Origin: an uncultured bacterium
GTDB lineage: Bacteria > Acidobacteriota > Thermoanaerobaculia > Multivoradales > JAHEKO01
Direction of reading: 5' to 3'
Length of the DNA stretch: 9,103 nucleotides
Assembly: GCA_938016625.1 (NCBI GenBank)
Contig: CALILB010000083.1
Coordinates: 1-9,103 of the forward strand
Part shown: positions 1 to 6,541 of the stretch, piece by piece
Layout of the letters: each line of letters starts with the position of its first letter
Position numbering within the stretch: the first letter of the stretch is position 1
Program-made: the position numbers and the translations under genes
The notes under the pieces: generated by a model
Database searches by the model: none
What the model was told of the DNA's origin: nothing
Seen by the model: only the letters and a program-made list of their open reading frames with translations

Positions 1-405
1 CTTCCCACCGTTAACGCCGCCCTGAATGCCATCAGTGCCGCGTTTCTAGTTGTAGGCTACATCTTCATTCGGCGCCGACAGATCTCGGCCCACCGCGCCT
101 CGATGCTGGCGGCCTTTGGCTGCTCGGTGGTGTTTCTCGTCTCCTATCTCTACTATCACTCGCAGGTGGGCTCGATGCGTTTCGAGGGGACGGGGACGAT
201 CCGCACCGTCTATCTCACGATCCTGGCCAGCCACTCGATCCTTGCCGCGGCGGTTCCCTTTCTGGCTCTCATCACCCTGGTGCGGGCGCTCCGCCGAAAG
301 TTCGACCGCCACCGGGCGATTGCCCGCTGGACGCTACCCATCTGGCTCTATGTCTCGGTGACCGGGGTGGTGGTGTACTGGATGCTCTATCGGATGGAGT
401 GGTAG
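1..405 (+). CDS. DUF420 family membrane protein (CtaM/YozB-like), 5' end missing
   Basis: The reading frame is open from the first base of the window, so the N-terminus lies outside it; 134 residues remain before the TAG stop. Four hydrophobic segments are visible, at roughly residues 5-23, 36-52, 70-94 and 112-130 of the fragment. Histidines occur at 31 (AHR), 53 (YYH), 78 (SH) and 104 (RHR), the four-His pattern of DUF420. The C-terminal WTLPIWLYVSVTGVVVY stretch is also characteristic of that family. DUF420 includes Bacillus YozB and staphylococcal CtaM, the latter known to be needed for activity of a heme-copper quinol oxidase; a role in oxidase maturation here is inference from family. 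It converges on the kinase gene with a 92-nt gap. Family assignment is confident; the function is not. Confidence 0.88.
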   Translation, partial: LPTVNAALNAISAAFLVVGYIFIRRRQISAHRASMLAAFGCSVVFLVSYLYYHSQVGSMRFEGTGTIRTVYLTILASHSILAAAVPFLALITLVRALRRKFDRHRAIARWTLPIWLYVSVTGVVVYWMLYRMEW

Positions 406-468
406 GCCTGGCGCTGTTCACCGCCTGCTTTCGGTTTGCACCAACTCTACGTTGGCAACGTTCGAGCG

Positions 469-494
469 ACACTCTGCCTGAGCGGGCGGGGTGT
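469..494 (+). terminator. possible hairpin terminator in the convergent intergenic region
   Basis: In the 92-nt gap between two convergent genes, bases 469-478 can pair with 485-494 around a 6-nt loop, giving a 10-bp stem with two G-U wobbles in the plus-strand RNA. The wobbles become A-C mismatches on the other strand, so it would serve the DUF420 transcript better. No T-tract follows, so it is not a canonical intrinsic terminator. A second, smaller inverted repeat (CCAAC/GTTGG, 441-455) lies just upstream. Confidence 0.3.
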
Positions 495-497
495 GAG

Positions 498-3311
498 CTA
501 ATCGTACTTCTTCAATAACGCCTGGAAGCGGGGATGATCGTGCAGCGGCGCCCAAGAGGGATGAAGCCGAAGGGCTGTCGAAGTGGTGGTGAAAGGGATC
601 GACATCAGGGTCTCGAGACGGTCGATGGCGGCGTCGTAGTCGCCGGCCCGGGTGTAGACTATCGCCCCCTGGTTGAGGATGAAAGGACCATAGATCGCGT
701 CCTTGGCGACGGGCAGCATCTCCGCCGCCCTTTCGGCCTCTTGGATCGCCTCCTCGTAACGCCCGAGGCCCGACAGCACCAGGGCCAGACCGGAATGCGC
801 GAACGCATCATCAGGCTGTTCTCGCACGTAGCGTTCGAGATGCGGCAACGCCTCCCGGAATGCGGCCGCGGATTTCTCCCGCTCGCCCATCAGGTCGTAG
901 ATCCAGCCTCGCGACATCGACTTGGGGTACACCGCGATCGTGCTGGTGTCGAAGAATTCGAACGGTGCGGCGTCGAGCCGGCGTAGGGCGGACTCGAAGT
1001 CGCCGAGCGCCCCCTCGCTCAGCACCCAGGCCCAGACCGCGGCGGTGCTCTGGTGCTCGGGCATCCGCTCGAGCGTCGCCCGGGCGCCGTCGGCGTCGCC
1101 CTTCCAGCGCCACAGATTGCCGGCCTTGCCGCCATAGGCCGCGATCTGATCCGGCAGCAGGGCGATCGAGCGGGTGTAGTAGCGATCGGCCTCCTCGTGC
1201 CGCCGCAGATACGTATTCGCCAGCGCGACCTCGTCGGCCATGCCGCCGTCTCGGGGGTCGAGCTCGAGCGCCTGCATGAAACTCGCGGCCGCCTCTTCGA
1301 ACTTTCCCTGTCGCCGGTAGATGTAGCCCATGGCCGCCTGGACATCGACGCTTCCCGGCAGCAGCCGCTCGGCCAGACGGAATTCCTCGAGCGCCTTCTC
1401 GTAGTCTCTGGCACCGTAGTAGTGAACATATCCCAGGGCCAGGTGCCCTTCGCCGAGATTGGGCTCGAGCTTGAGCGACCGGTCGGCAGCGGCGCGCGCC
1501 TGCATCATGCGTTTCTCGCTGGTGTCGATGCCGAACCAGTAGGAGCGAGAATGGCCCAGCGACAGGTGCGCGTGCGCCTGGGCGAACTCCGGGTCGAGCT
1601 CGACGGCGCGCTGAAACATATCGGTTGCCACTCGGAACTGGCGCTGTGTCAGGTCGGGCTGCCGGGCGTAGTCCAGGCCCTTCAGGTAGAGCTGGTAGGC
1701 CTCGAGATTGTCTGTCGGCTTGGCCTCCAGCGTCTGGCGCTCGGTGCCGAGCAGCGCGATGTCGAGCTGACCGATGACCTGTCCCGCGATGTCCGACTGC
1801 ACCTCGAAGATGTCGTCGATCACGCGATCGTAAGTGTTCGACCAGAGCTGGGTGTCATCGGCCACCCCGATGAGCTGGGGCGTGATGCGGACCCGGCTCG
1901 CTCCCCCGGGATCACTCGCCCAGCGCACGGTGCCGGACAGGACGTAGTCGACGCCCAGCTCATCGCCGATCTGGGAGATGGTCTTCTGCCCACCCGCGTA
2001 TTGTGCGGCGCTGTTGCGCGAAATGACCCCCAGACCGCTCACCGCGGCCAGACGGCTGGTGATCTCCTCGGTCATGCCGGCGGCGAAAAACTCGTCCTCG
2101 GCGTTGCCCATGTTCTGAAAGGGCAGCACCACGATCATCTTGCGGGCCTGAGCCGTCGGCTCGGCGGCGGTCTCCGGCCCGGTGGCTGTCGGCGGCTCCG
2201 CGGCCTCCTGCCGTGGGCGCAGAATCCAGAGCGCCGTCAGCACGATCAAACCCACGACCGCAATCCCGGCGACCCACCACGGTGCCTTGCCGCCACCTTT
2301 CTCGACCACCACGACCGAACCGGCCGAGGGTGAGGTGACCGCGGAGACCGAGCCCGAGGAGATCGGGGTTGCAGCCGGCTGTGGGGCAGGGGCCATCGGC
2401 ACAGCACCCGAGGGTGGGGGAGGCTCGGCCGTCGCCACCGAGTGATCCGATCCGGTGTCCCGCCGCAACCGCTTCAGATCCGCCAGCAGATCCCTTGCAG
2501 TCTGGTATCGGATGTCGCGGTCCTTCTCGAGCAGCTTGACGATCACTCGTTCGAGCTCGTCATCCAGAGCCGGGTTGAGCCGCACGGGGGCGATGTAGCG
2601 ACCGCCGAGAATCTCGCTGAAGACGACACCCGAAGTCGTACCCGCAAAGGGAGGCTTGCCGGTCGCCATCTCGTACATCACGACGCCGAACGAGAAGAGG
2701 TCGGTGCGCGCGTCCAGCTCTTCTCCCCGCACCTGCTCGGGGGACATGTAGGCAATCGTGCCGACGGTCGCTCCCGGGCTGGTGAGGCTTTCATCGAGGC
2801 CGGGGGCGGTCGGCACCTCCGAGCGGGAATCGGCCTGACCTTCGGTCAGCTTGGCGAGGCCGAAATCCAGGATCTTGGCGTAGCCGCGGGTAGTGATGAA
2901 GAGATTCGCCGGTTTGATGTCGCGATGGACGATTCCTGCCGTGTGCGCCACATCGAGGGCGTCGACGATTTGGATCGCGAGCTCCGTGATGCGCTCGCCG
3001 GCCAGTGGCTCGTCGGTAATGAGGTTCTTGAGAGTCTGCCCTTCGAGCAGCTCCATGACCAGATACGGCTGGCCCTCGTGCTCGCCGATGTCATGAATCG
3101 TGCAAATGTTGGGATGGTTGAGCGCCGAGGCCGCCTGTGCCTCGCGCCGGAAGCGCTCCAGCGCCTGTGGATCGTCGGCGAGCTTCTCGGGCAGGAACTT
3201 GAGTGCCACGGAGCGCCCCAGCCGGGTGTCTTCGGCCTTGTAGACGACACCCATGCCGCCGCCACCGAGCTGCGACACTATCTTGTAGTGCGAAATCGTC
3301 GAGCCGATCAT
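498..3311 (-). CDS. Membrane-anchored PknB-type Ser/Thr kinase with COG5616 and TPR output region
   Basis: The protein has 937 residues. An N-terminal cytoplasmic Hanks-type kinase domain (about 9-284) has the glycine loop GGGGMGVVY (16-24), Lys38 in VALKF, HRDIKPAN (129-136, catalytic Asp131), DFG (149-151) and MSPEQ (189-193). All key residues are present, so it should be active. A Pro/Ala/Ser-rich linker (about 295-330) leads to one transmembrane helix (345-364). Next comes a COG5616/TolB-N-like region starting at IVVLPFQNMG (393-402), then tetratricopeptide repeats to the C-terminus. I chose ATG at 3311 because kinases of this group typically begin a few residues before the SHYKIV motif; a TTG at 3389 would add 26 unrelated residues. 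The architecture is common in Acidobacteriota; it probably senses or scaffolds through the C-terminal TPRs outside the membrane. The substrate is unknown. It follows the S41 peptidase gene on the same strand after 90 nt. Confidence 0.95.
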   Translation of the reverse strand: MIGSTISHYKIVSQLGGGGMGVVYKAEDTRLGRSVALKFLPEKLADDPQALERFRREAQAASALNHPNICTIHDIGEHEGQPYLVMELLEGQTLKNLITDEPLAGERITELAIQIVDALDVAHTAGIVHRDIKPANLFITTRGYAKILDFGLAKLTEGQADSRSEVPTAPGLDESLTSPGATVGTIAYMSPEQVRGEELDARTDLFSFGVVMYEMATGKPPFAGTTSGVVFSEILGGRYIAPVRLNPALDDELERVIVKLLEKDRDIRYQTARDLLADLKRLRRDTGSDHSVATAEPPPPSGAVPMAPAPQPAATPISSGSVSAVTSPSAGSVVVVEKGGGKAPWWVAGIAVVGLIVLTALWILRPRQEAAEPPTATGPETAAEPTAQARKMIVVLPFQNMGNAEDEFFAAGMTEEITSRLAAVSGLGVISRNSAAQYAGGQKTISQIGDELGVDYVLSGTVRWASDPGGASRVRITPQLIGVADDTQLWSNTYDRVIDDIFEVQSDIAGQVIGQLDIALLGTERQTLEAKPTDNLEAYQLYLKGLDYARQPDLTQRQFRVATDMFQRAVELDPEFAQAHAHLSLGHSRSYWFGIDTSEKRMMQARAAADRSLKLEPNLGEGHLALGYVHYYGARDYEKALEEFRLAERLLPGSVDVQAAMGYIYRRQGKFEEAAASFMQALELDPRDGGMADEVALANTYLRRHEEADRYYTRSIALLPDQIAAYGGKAGNLWRWKGDADGARATLERMPEHQSTAAVWAWVLSEGALGDFESALRRLDAAPFEFFDTSTIAVYPKSMSRGWIYDLMGEREKSAAAFREALPHLERYVREQPDDAFAHSGLALVLSGLGRYEEAIQEAERAAEMLPVAKDAIYGPFILNQGAIVYTRAGDYDAAIDRLETLMSIPFTTTSTALRLHPSWAPLHDHPRFQALLKKYD

Positions 3312-3335
3312 CTCGTGACTATCGATGAATTCTAT

Positions 3336-3365
3336 AGCACCGGGGCCGGCCTCACCGACCGTGCT
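3336..3365 (-). other. stable hairpin between the S41 peptidase and kinase genes
   Basis: On the minus-strand RNA, AGCAC (from 3365) pairs with GTGCT (to 3336), and the inner GGTCGG pairs with CCGGCC around a TGAGG loop, with a 3-nt bulge: 11 bp in all, one of them G-U. It lies in the 90-nt gap after the peptidase stop and 25 nt before the kinase ATG. No U-run follows, so it may be a weak terminator, an mRNA processing or stability element, or nothing. A TGC-TATAGA extended -10-like sequence overlaps its 3' foot (3331-3339); no -35 is visible. Confidence 0.3.
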
Positions 3366-3401
3366 CGGGAAGACGGGCCAATCCTTCAACGGAGGTTCCC
3401 T

Positions 3402-4913
3402 CTATTCGCTGATAATTGTGAGGTCGATCCCGAATTGCCGGCTTAGAAAGATCAGCACCGTATCGCGTCCGGCGACAAAATCATCTACCTGGGAGACGAC
3501 TTCGTGATGCGGCAAGATGCCCGACCCGGCAACTGCCTCGCCCACGGCAGCGCGGAAGGGAAGGGTGGCCACCCGAAGCCGCAGGCCCGTATGGGGCAGC
3601 TCGAGATGGCGGCTCCCGTCATGGCAGAGCGAGCCGCCGCCGCTCTCCTGACCGACGAAGATCGCCCGCTCGCTCGCTGCGAGATGAGCGAGGAAGTGCC
3701 CCGTGGTGGAGAAGCTGCCAGGGCCGAGGAGGACAAAAAGCCGTCCTCCGAAGGAGGTCTCATGCGGCTCGAACTCTCCGTAGTATCGGTCGTACCCCAG
3801 GGCCCTGTGTTCGGCCTTCTCAGGCTTCTCGAGGTAGGCAAAAGACTCTGGTAGCAGGTAACGCAGGAGGTTGATGGAAACCCTCGGTGGTCCTCCCTCG
3901 TTACCGCGGACGTCGACTACGAGCGTTTCGACCCCGGTCTCGGCGAGGCTCGTGAAGAACTCCTGCAACGCTCTAGAGCTATTTGGGCGGTGCTGGGGGG
4001 CAAAGGTGTACAGGCGCAGGTAGGCTAGTCGCTCGGACTCGAGGATCTCCATCCGCATCGGAGGTGGCTCATGGTAGGGGTCAAGCTCGGGATGTTGCTC
4101 CTGGAAGGAGCGGATCACCCGGCGCGTCGGGCGTGCCCGCACCTTCACTTCCCGCTCCAGACCGTCGTCTGGGTCTCGGAATCGCACCCGGAAGCTGGAG
4201 GACCGGTCGACGAAAAGCCAGAACCAGTAGGGAAACCCTTCTTGGCCAACAGCGAGGTTGTAGGTGGGGCTCCGCCGGTCCGAGGGCAGGCTTGCGAGGA
4301 GTCGATCTCGGATCTCTTCCATAGGTCGCCCACCGATCGCCAGGAGCTCGGCGCCGCGGGGCACCTCCACCCCCCGAGCGTAGTGGTAAGCCAGGAACGC
4401 TCGGCCGTGGACGAAGCGCACTCCGAAGGGGAGGAGCCGCCCGGCGCTGAGGACGGCCCGAAGGCTCTGAGCCGGGGCACGCAGCCCGGTGTGGCCGCAA
4501 CCGACCGCCGTCACCAGCGGGGCGGCCTCCACGAGCAGGTCCGAGGCGCTCATTCCGTCCCGGAGCCGCTCCTCGACCCGAGCGAAAGCCCTATCCATCT
4601 GCTCCGATGTCTGGTGGGCGTAGAGGCTCGGGTGGTTTTCTTCCAGAGCCGCCCGCAGGTAGTGCAGATCGTCTCGGAGATCCTCCACCGCACGTCCCCT
4701 TTCGAATCCGAGGCTCAGAACGAGCTTCCCGTATACGGGCAGGACCACCTGCTGGTAGGCGATCCACAGGACCACGCCGGCGACTGCAAACACGACCACA
4801 CCCACCGCAAGTCGTTGGGAAAACTCCTTCACTTCCCGGAGCCAGTTTTCGGGCGGGGGGTAGCGTTCCTCGGCGTGTGGATCGCCAGACGGGGGCTGAT
4901 TCGTTGATCTCAT
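3402..4913 (-). CDS. Membrane-anchored S41 family (tail-specific/tricorn-like) peptidase
   Basis: The protein has 503 residues. A short cytoplasmic N-terminus leads to one transmembrane helix (about 35-53), with the rest predicted outside the membrane. The HPSLY motif (94-98) and GCGHTGL (138-144) match the N-terminal part of S41 peptidases, where the His (His141) belongs to the tricorn-type catalytic set. A PDZ-like stretch, GAELLAIGGRPMEEI, covers 187-201. The S41 core is VVDVRGNEGG (332-341), GSFSTTGHF (399-407; Ser402 the likely nucleophile) and GQESGGG (421-427; Glu423). Catalytic residues are therefore retained. The substrate is unknown. ATG at 4913 is preferred over an in-frame TTG at 4958 because AGGAG lies 7 nt upstream of it. 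A TACAAT -10-like box on the minus strand (4986-4991) could drive it, but I see no convincing -35. The kinase gene follows after 90 nt, so the two may be co-transcribed. Confidence 0.9.
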   Translation of the reverse strand: MRSTNQPPSGDPHAEERYPPPENWLREVKEFSQRLAVGVVVFAVAGVVLWIAYQQVVLPVYGKLVLSLGFERGRAVEDLRDDLHYLRAALEENHPSLYAHQTSEQMDRAFARVEERLRDGMSASDLLVEAAPLVTAVGCGHTGLRAPAQSLRAVLSAGRLLPFGVRFVHGRAFLAYHYARGVEVPRGAELLAIGGRPMEEIRDRLLASLPSDRRSPTYNLAVGQEGFPYWFWLFVDRSSSFRVRFRDPDDGLEREVKVRARPTRRVIRSFQEQHPELDPYHEPPPMRMEILESERLAYLRLYTFAPQHRPNSSRALQEFFTSLAETGVETLVVDVRGNEGGPPRVSINLLRYLLPESFAYLEKPEKAEHRALGYDRYYGEFEPHETSFGGRLFVLLGPGSFSTTGHFLAHLAASERAIFVGQESGGGSLCHDGSRHLELPHTGLRLRVATLPFRAAVGEAVAGSGILPHHEVVSQVDDFVAGRDTVLIFLSRQFGIDLTIISE

Positions 4914-4925
4914 CCTCCAACTCCT
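4914..4925 (-). promoter_or_regulatory. Shine-Dalgarno fixing the S41 peptidase start
   Basis: On the minus strand AGGAG (4925-4921) precedes the ATG at 4913 by 7 nt, an ideal distance. A second GGAGG (4918-4914) abuts the start codon and is too close to act normally. This supports the ATG over the upstream TTG at 4958. Confidence 0.75.
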
Positions 4926-5025
4926 AAGAAAAGCCGAGCACACAAGTCTGATAGCCAACCAGCAATCCCCACCCCGGTGTATGGGATTGTACCTACCCGT
5001 CAGGGTGTTCCCGGAGGACCGTCAG

Positions 5026-5038
5026 CTTGCTAAGCAAG
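5026..5038. repeat. 13-bp perfect palindrome upstream of the riboswitch
   Basis: CTTGCTAAGCAAG is an inverted repeat with 5-bp arms around TAA, lying just before the riboswitch aptamer. It could be an operator or part of the promoter of the riboswitch transcript. It overlaps a GG...TTGC arrangement that resembles a sigma54 promoter but has 11 rather than 10 nt between GG and GC. No convincing sigma70 boxes are visible nearby, so the promoter of this transcript is not identified. Confidence 0.3.
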
Positions 5039-5044
5039 AATTGT

Positions 5045-5128
5045 CCCGACAAAGGCTCACCTGGGATAACCCAGGGCCGCAAAGCCACGGGTCTTGAAAT
5101 GTTTCGAGACCGCCGGGCTGCCGAAGGA
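5045..5128 (+). promoter_or_regulatory. Cyclic di-GMP-I (GEMM) riboswitch aptamer
   Basis: The sequence carries the GEMM-I landmarks in order and at the right spacing. They are ACAAAGGC (5049-5056), a GC-rich hairpin CCTGGG/CCCAGG with loop ATAA (5060-5075), CGCAAAGCC (5078-5086), ACGGGTCT (5087-5094), a second hairpin GGTCTTGAA/TTCGAGACC (5090-5111), and GCCGGGCTGCCGAA (5112-5125). The whole resembles the Geobacter/Acidobacteria-type version of the motif. The G before CTCACC (5055), the A within GCAAAGCC and the C in the terminal GCCGA align with the ligand-contacting G20, A47 and C92 of V. cholerae Vc2. That alignment was made by eye from memory and predicts c-di-GMP rather than cGAMP as ligand. 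Departures from consensus are CAAACC to CTCACC, ACGCAAAG to CCGCAAAG, CAGCCGGG to CGCCGGG, and an ATAA rather than GNRA loop. The element ends about 6 nt before the SD of the downstream gene, suggesting translational control. Confidence 0.93.
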
Positions 5129-5133
5129 TAAAC

Positions 5134-5144
5134 GGAGGTGAGTT
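5134..5144 (+). promoter_or_regulatory. Shine-Dalgarno / putative expression platform of the riboswitch
   Basis: GGAGGTGA (5134-5141) is a near-perfect SD 6 nt (counted from GGAGG) before the ATG. Bases 5136-5144 are complementary to 5054-5062 inside the aptamer: seven Watson-Crick pairs (AGGTGAG with CTCACCT) plus two G-U. That pairing would hide the SD and would compete with the first aptamer hairpin, so ligand binding would be expected to free the site (an ON switch). The complementarity is seen directly; the mechanism is inferred. Confidence 0.55.
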
Positions 5145-5591
5145 ATGAAGAAGATTCTTCTAGCAGCGGCGCTGGTGGTCGTGGGCACAGTCCCTTGCGC
5201 TCAGGGAAAGCAGGACGGTTGCTTCTCTCCCCTGGAATGGGAGGGAGAAGGGAAAGCTGGGTTTCGCGCGTGCAATAAGACAGCGGGCTGTGAAATCTGC
5301 GCGGCGGAGTCTGGAGCGGCCTTTGGCTTCTGCGCTGCCTATTGCGAGGCGATGGACTGCGACGATGATGAACCGGCAGCGTCCGAGGCAGCCTGTCTCA
5401 AGGTCAAGGACAAGTACATTCAAGTGACCGGTAACCCAAAGCTGCCATGCGAGGGGGATCGTCTAGAAAGGGTAAGTTGTGGGTCCTTTTCCTCCTGCAT
5501 CTATTGCCTGGAGGGGGAAGAAGACACGTGTACGGACTGCGCAGACGATTTGAGCTCCCTAGGCGGCTGCACGAATATTTGTAGCCCTTAG
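5145..5591 (+). CDS. Secreted cysteine-rich protein under c-di-GMP riboswitch control, unknown family
   Basis: The protein has 148 residues. An N-terminal Sec signal peptide (MKK, then a hydrophobic core at 4-17) probably ends at AQG, about residue 21. The mature part has 16 cysteines (26, 43, 49, 52, 63, 67, 72, 84, 102, 112, 118, 121, 129, 132, 142, 146), enough for eight disulfides, and is rich in Asp/Glu. The two halves share a spacing, CX5CX2C near the start and CX3C near the end (43-67 and 112-146), suggesting an internal duplication. There is no CXXCH heme motif and no valid lipobox: Cys18 is preceded by Pro. I do not recognise the family. The ATG is fixed by the strong SD, and the leader is a c-di-GMP-I riboswitch. 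Because c-di-GMP usually governs surface attachment and exported structures, a role in the cell surface or matrix is a reasonable inference. The next gene starts 115 nt later and may share the transcript. Confidence 0.88.
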   Translation: MKKILLAAALVVVGTVPCAQGKQDGCFSPLEWEGEGKAGFRACNKTAGCEICAAESGAAFGFCAAYCEAMDCDDDEPAASEAACLKVKDKYIQVTGNPKLPCEGDRLERVSCGSFSSCIYCLEGEEDTCTDCADDLSSLGGCTNICSP

Positions 5592-5706
5592 GTGGGCATT
5601 ACCTGGCACCGGTAGAGTAAATTAGAGCGACATTCCGTGTCGTGAATGACCGGTCGGTGCGAGTGCCGGGCGGTTCTTCGGGCGAAGGTGTCGACAGGGG
5701 TGATGG

Positions 5707-6261
5707 ATGGAATCGGTGGGCAAAATCAAGATCCGGCTCTTGATCGGTTTCTGCTCGGTTTTGGTGGCCGGCCCTCCGGTGATGGCGGCTCCGGCGGATA
5801 CGGTGCCGATGCGCACGGCGGTCAAGCTTGGTCGCTCGAAGATGGGCTACAAAGCGATCGTCAAAGGCATCCACGTCACCGATGAGCGCTTCAACCCGTT
5901 CTATCTGTTTGTGGAGCTCACGCGCAAAGAGCCGTTCGGGTTGAAGCGCTTGCTGCTCGAAGCCGACGACGAGGTTCTTGTGCTGGATCTTCCGCCGGAG
6001 TCCAGAGCCGACGTTGGATGGTACGGCAACGTGCCGCCGGTCCCTGAGCCCGGGACCTCGACCGAGCTCAGGTATGTCTCCAAGGAGGAGCGGACATTTC
6101 CGCTTCCTCTCGAGCAAGCAGAACGGCTAGCCACCGCCCAAGAGTTGACCGTTGTTCTGGTCGGGAGCTCTGATCGCTCCTCGAGGCACCCGGTCAAGCC
6201 CAAGGAGCTGGCCAAGCTGCGCGACTGGCTGGAAAAACGGTTGGCGCTCGTCGAGCCCTGA
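5707..6261 (+). CDS. Exported hypothetical protein, 184 aa
   Basis: I do not recognise the family. The product begins with a basic stretch (KIKIR, 6-10) and a hydrophobic core (11-26), with a plausible signal peptidase site after VMA at residue 27, so it is probably periplasmic or secreted. The mature part is mixed alpha/beta in character, with beta-like stretches YKAIVKGIHV (48-57) and FYLFVELT, a WYGNVPPVPEPG turn-rich segment, and a C-terminal Lys/Leu-rich helix. Cysteine is absent from the mature part. The ATG at 5707 has AGGGGTG just upstream; a GTG three codons on is an alternative. It lies 115 nt after the cysteine-rich protein gene and ends 20 nt before the stop of the convergent YhaM-like remnant. 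Codon use matches the high-GC neighbours and the frame with the signal peptide is the convincing one; a 172-codon frame on the other strand is taken as a shadow. Confidence 0.75.
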   Translation: MESVGKIKIRLLIGFCSVLVAGPPVMAAPADTVPMRTAVKLGRSKMGYKAIVKGIHVTDERFNPFYLFVELTRKEPFGLKRLLLEADDEVLVLDLPPESRADVGWYGNVPPVPEPGTSTELRYVSKEERTFPLPLEQAERLATAQELTVVLVGSSDRSSRHPVKPKELAKLRDWLEKRLALVEP

Positions 6262-6281
6262 GGGGTGTCTGGTGCGGTGCC

Positions 6282-6500
6282 CTACAGCTCCAGCTGTTTC
6301 TGATCCGAAACGGACTTTTCTTCGCCGTCGTCTTCTGAGCCGCCATTGAGCTTCGTGTAGACGTAGCGGCCCAAGCCGTGGACCCACTGGGGATCCTCGC
6401 CGAGATCTTTGGCCTGGAGCAGCTGGGCAAGCTTCGAATCCAGATCGTCTAGAAAGTGGAGGACAAAGGACTCGCTAGTCTTGGGCTTGACCGGGGAGGA
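6282..6500 (-). pseudogene. Orphan C-terminal remnant of a YhaM-like HD protein gene
   Basis: Read on the minus strand, this encodes 72 residues and a TAG stop that closely match the C-terminus of the intact gene at 8032-9051. Examples are SSPVKPKTSESF against SSPVEPKTPEAF, then the shared stretches FVLHFLDDLDSKLAQL and LGEDPQWVHGLGR, and the shared ending QLEL. Over 6385-6500 I count about 19 mismatches in 116 bases (roughly 84% identity), mostly at third positions, plus one codon-sized gap further on. Homology stops abruptly at 6500/6501. The frame stays open to a TAA at 6564-6566 but has no start codon with an SD. The OB-fold and most of the HD domain are absent, so it cannot be functional alone. 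It is best read as a duplicated or recombined 3' end. Confidence 0.85.
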
Positions 6501-6527
6501 GAGTCCTGTGACCTTGTCAGCGTCCTT

Positions 6528-6539
6528 TGGAACGTTCCA
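6528..6539. promoter_or_regulatory. Palindromic operator, copy 1 (upstream of -35)
   Basis: TGGAACGTTCCA is a perfect 12-bp palindrome lying 2 nt upstream of the candidate -35 box. An identical copy lies at 6572-6583, 44 bp away centre to centre (about four helical turns). The central AACGTT resembles cores of LacI-family operators, but the cognate regulator is not in the window and its family is a guess. Confidence 0.6.
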
Positions 6540-6541
6540 GG

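Noticed and set aside
3312..3389. Extended kinase start at TTG 3389
   Set aside because: The 26 extra residues are unlike known kinases of this type, which begin just before the SHYKIV motif; ATG at 3311 fits the family.
1053..3446. Long plus-strand open frames (1053-2333 and 2442-3446) opposite the kinase
   Set aside because: They lie antisense to a kinase gene with all catalytic motifs and show no domain, signal or plausible composition; long antisense frames are expected in high-GC genes.
4071..4907. 278-codon plus-strand frame opposite the S41 peptidase
   Set aside because: Shadow of the peptidase frame, which has the complete family motifs and an ideal SD.
5016..5031. Sigma54 promoter upstream of the riboswitch
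   Set aside because: The invariant GG and GC are 11 nt apart; sigma54 promoters require 10.
5190..5210. Lipoprotein signal at Cys18 of the cysteine-rich protein
   Set aside because: The residues before Cys are Thr-Val-Pro; Pro at -1 is not allowed in a lipobox, and a normal signal peptidase I site follows.
5599..6117. 172-codon minus-strand frame opposite the exported protein
   Set aside because: Very Arg/His-rich with no signal or motif, whereas the plus-strand frame has a signal peptide and an SD.
6506..6520. Pho box (CTGTGAC and TTGTCAG) upstream of the phytase
   Set aside because: The two units repeat at 8 nt rather than the 11-nt period of PhoB sites, and each differs from CTGTCAT.
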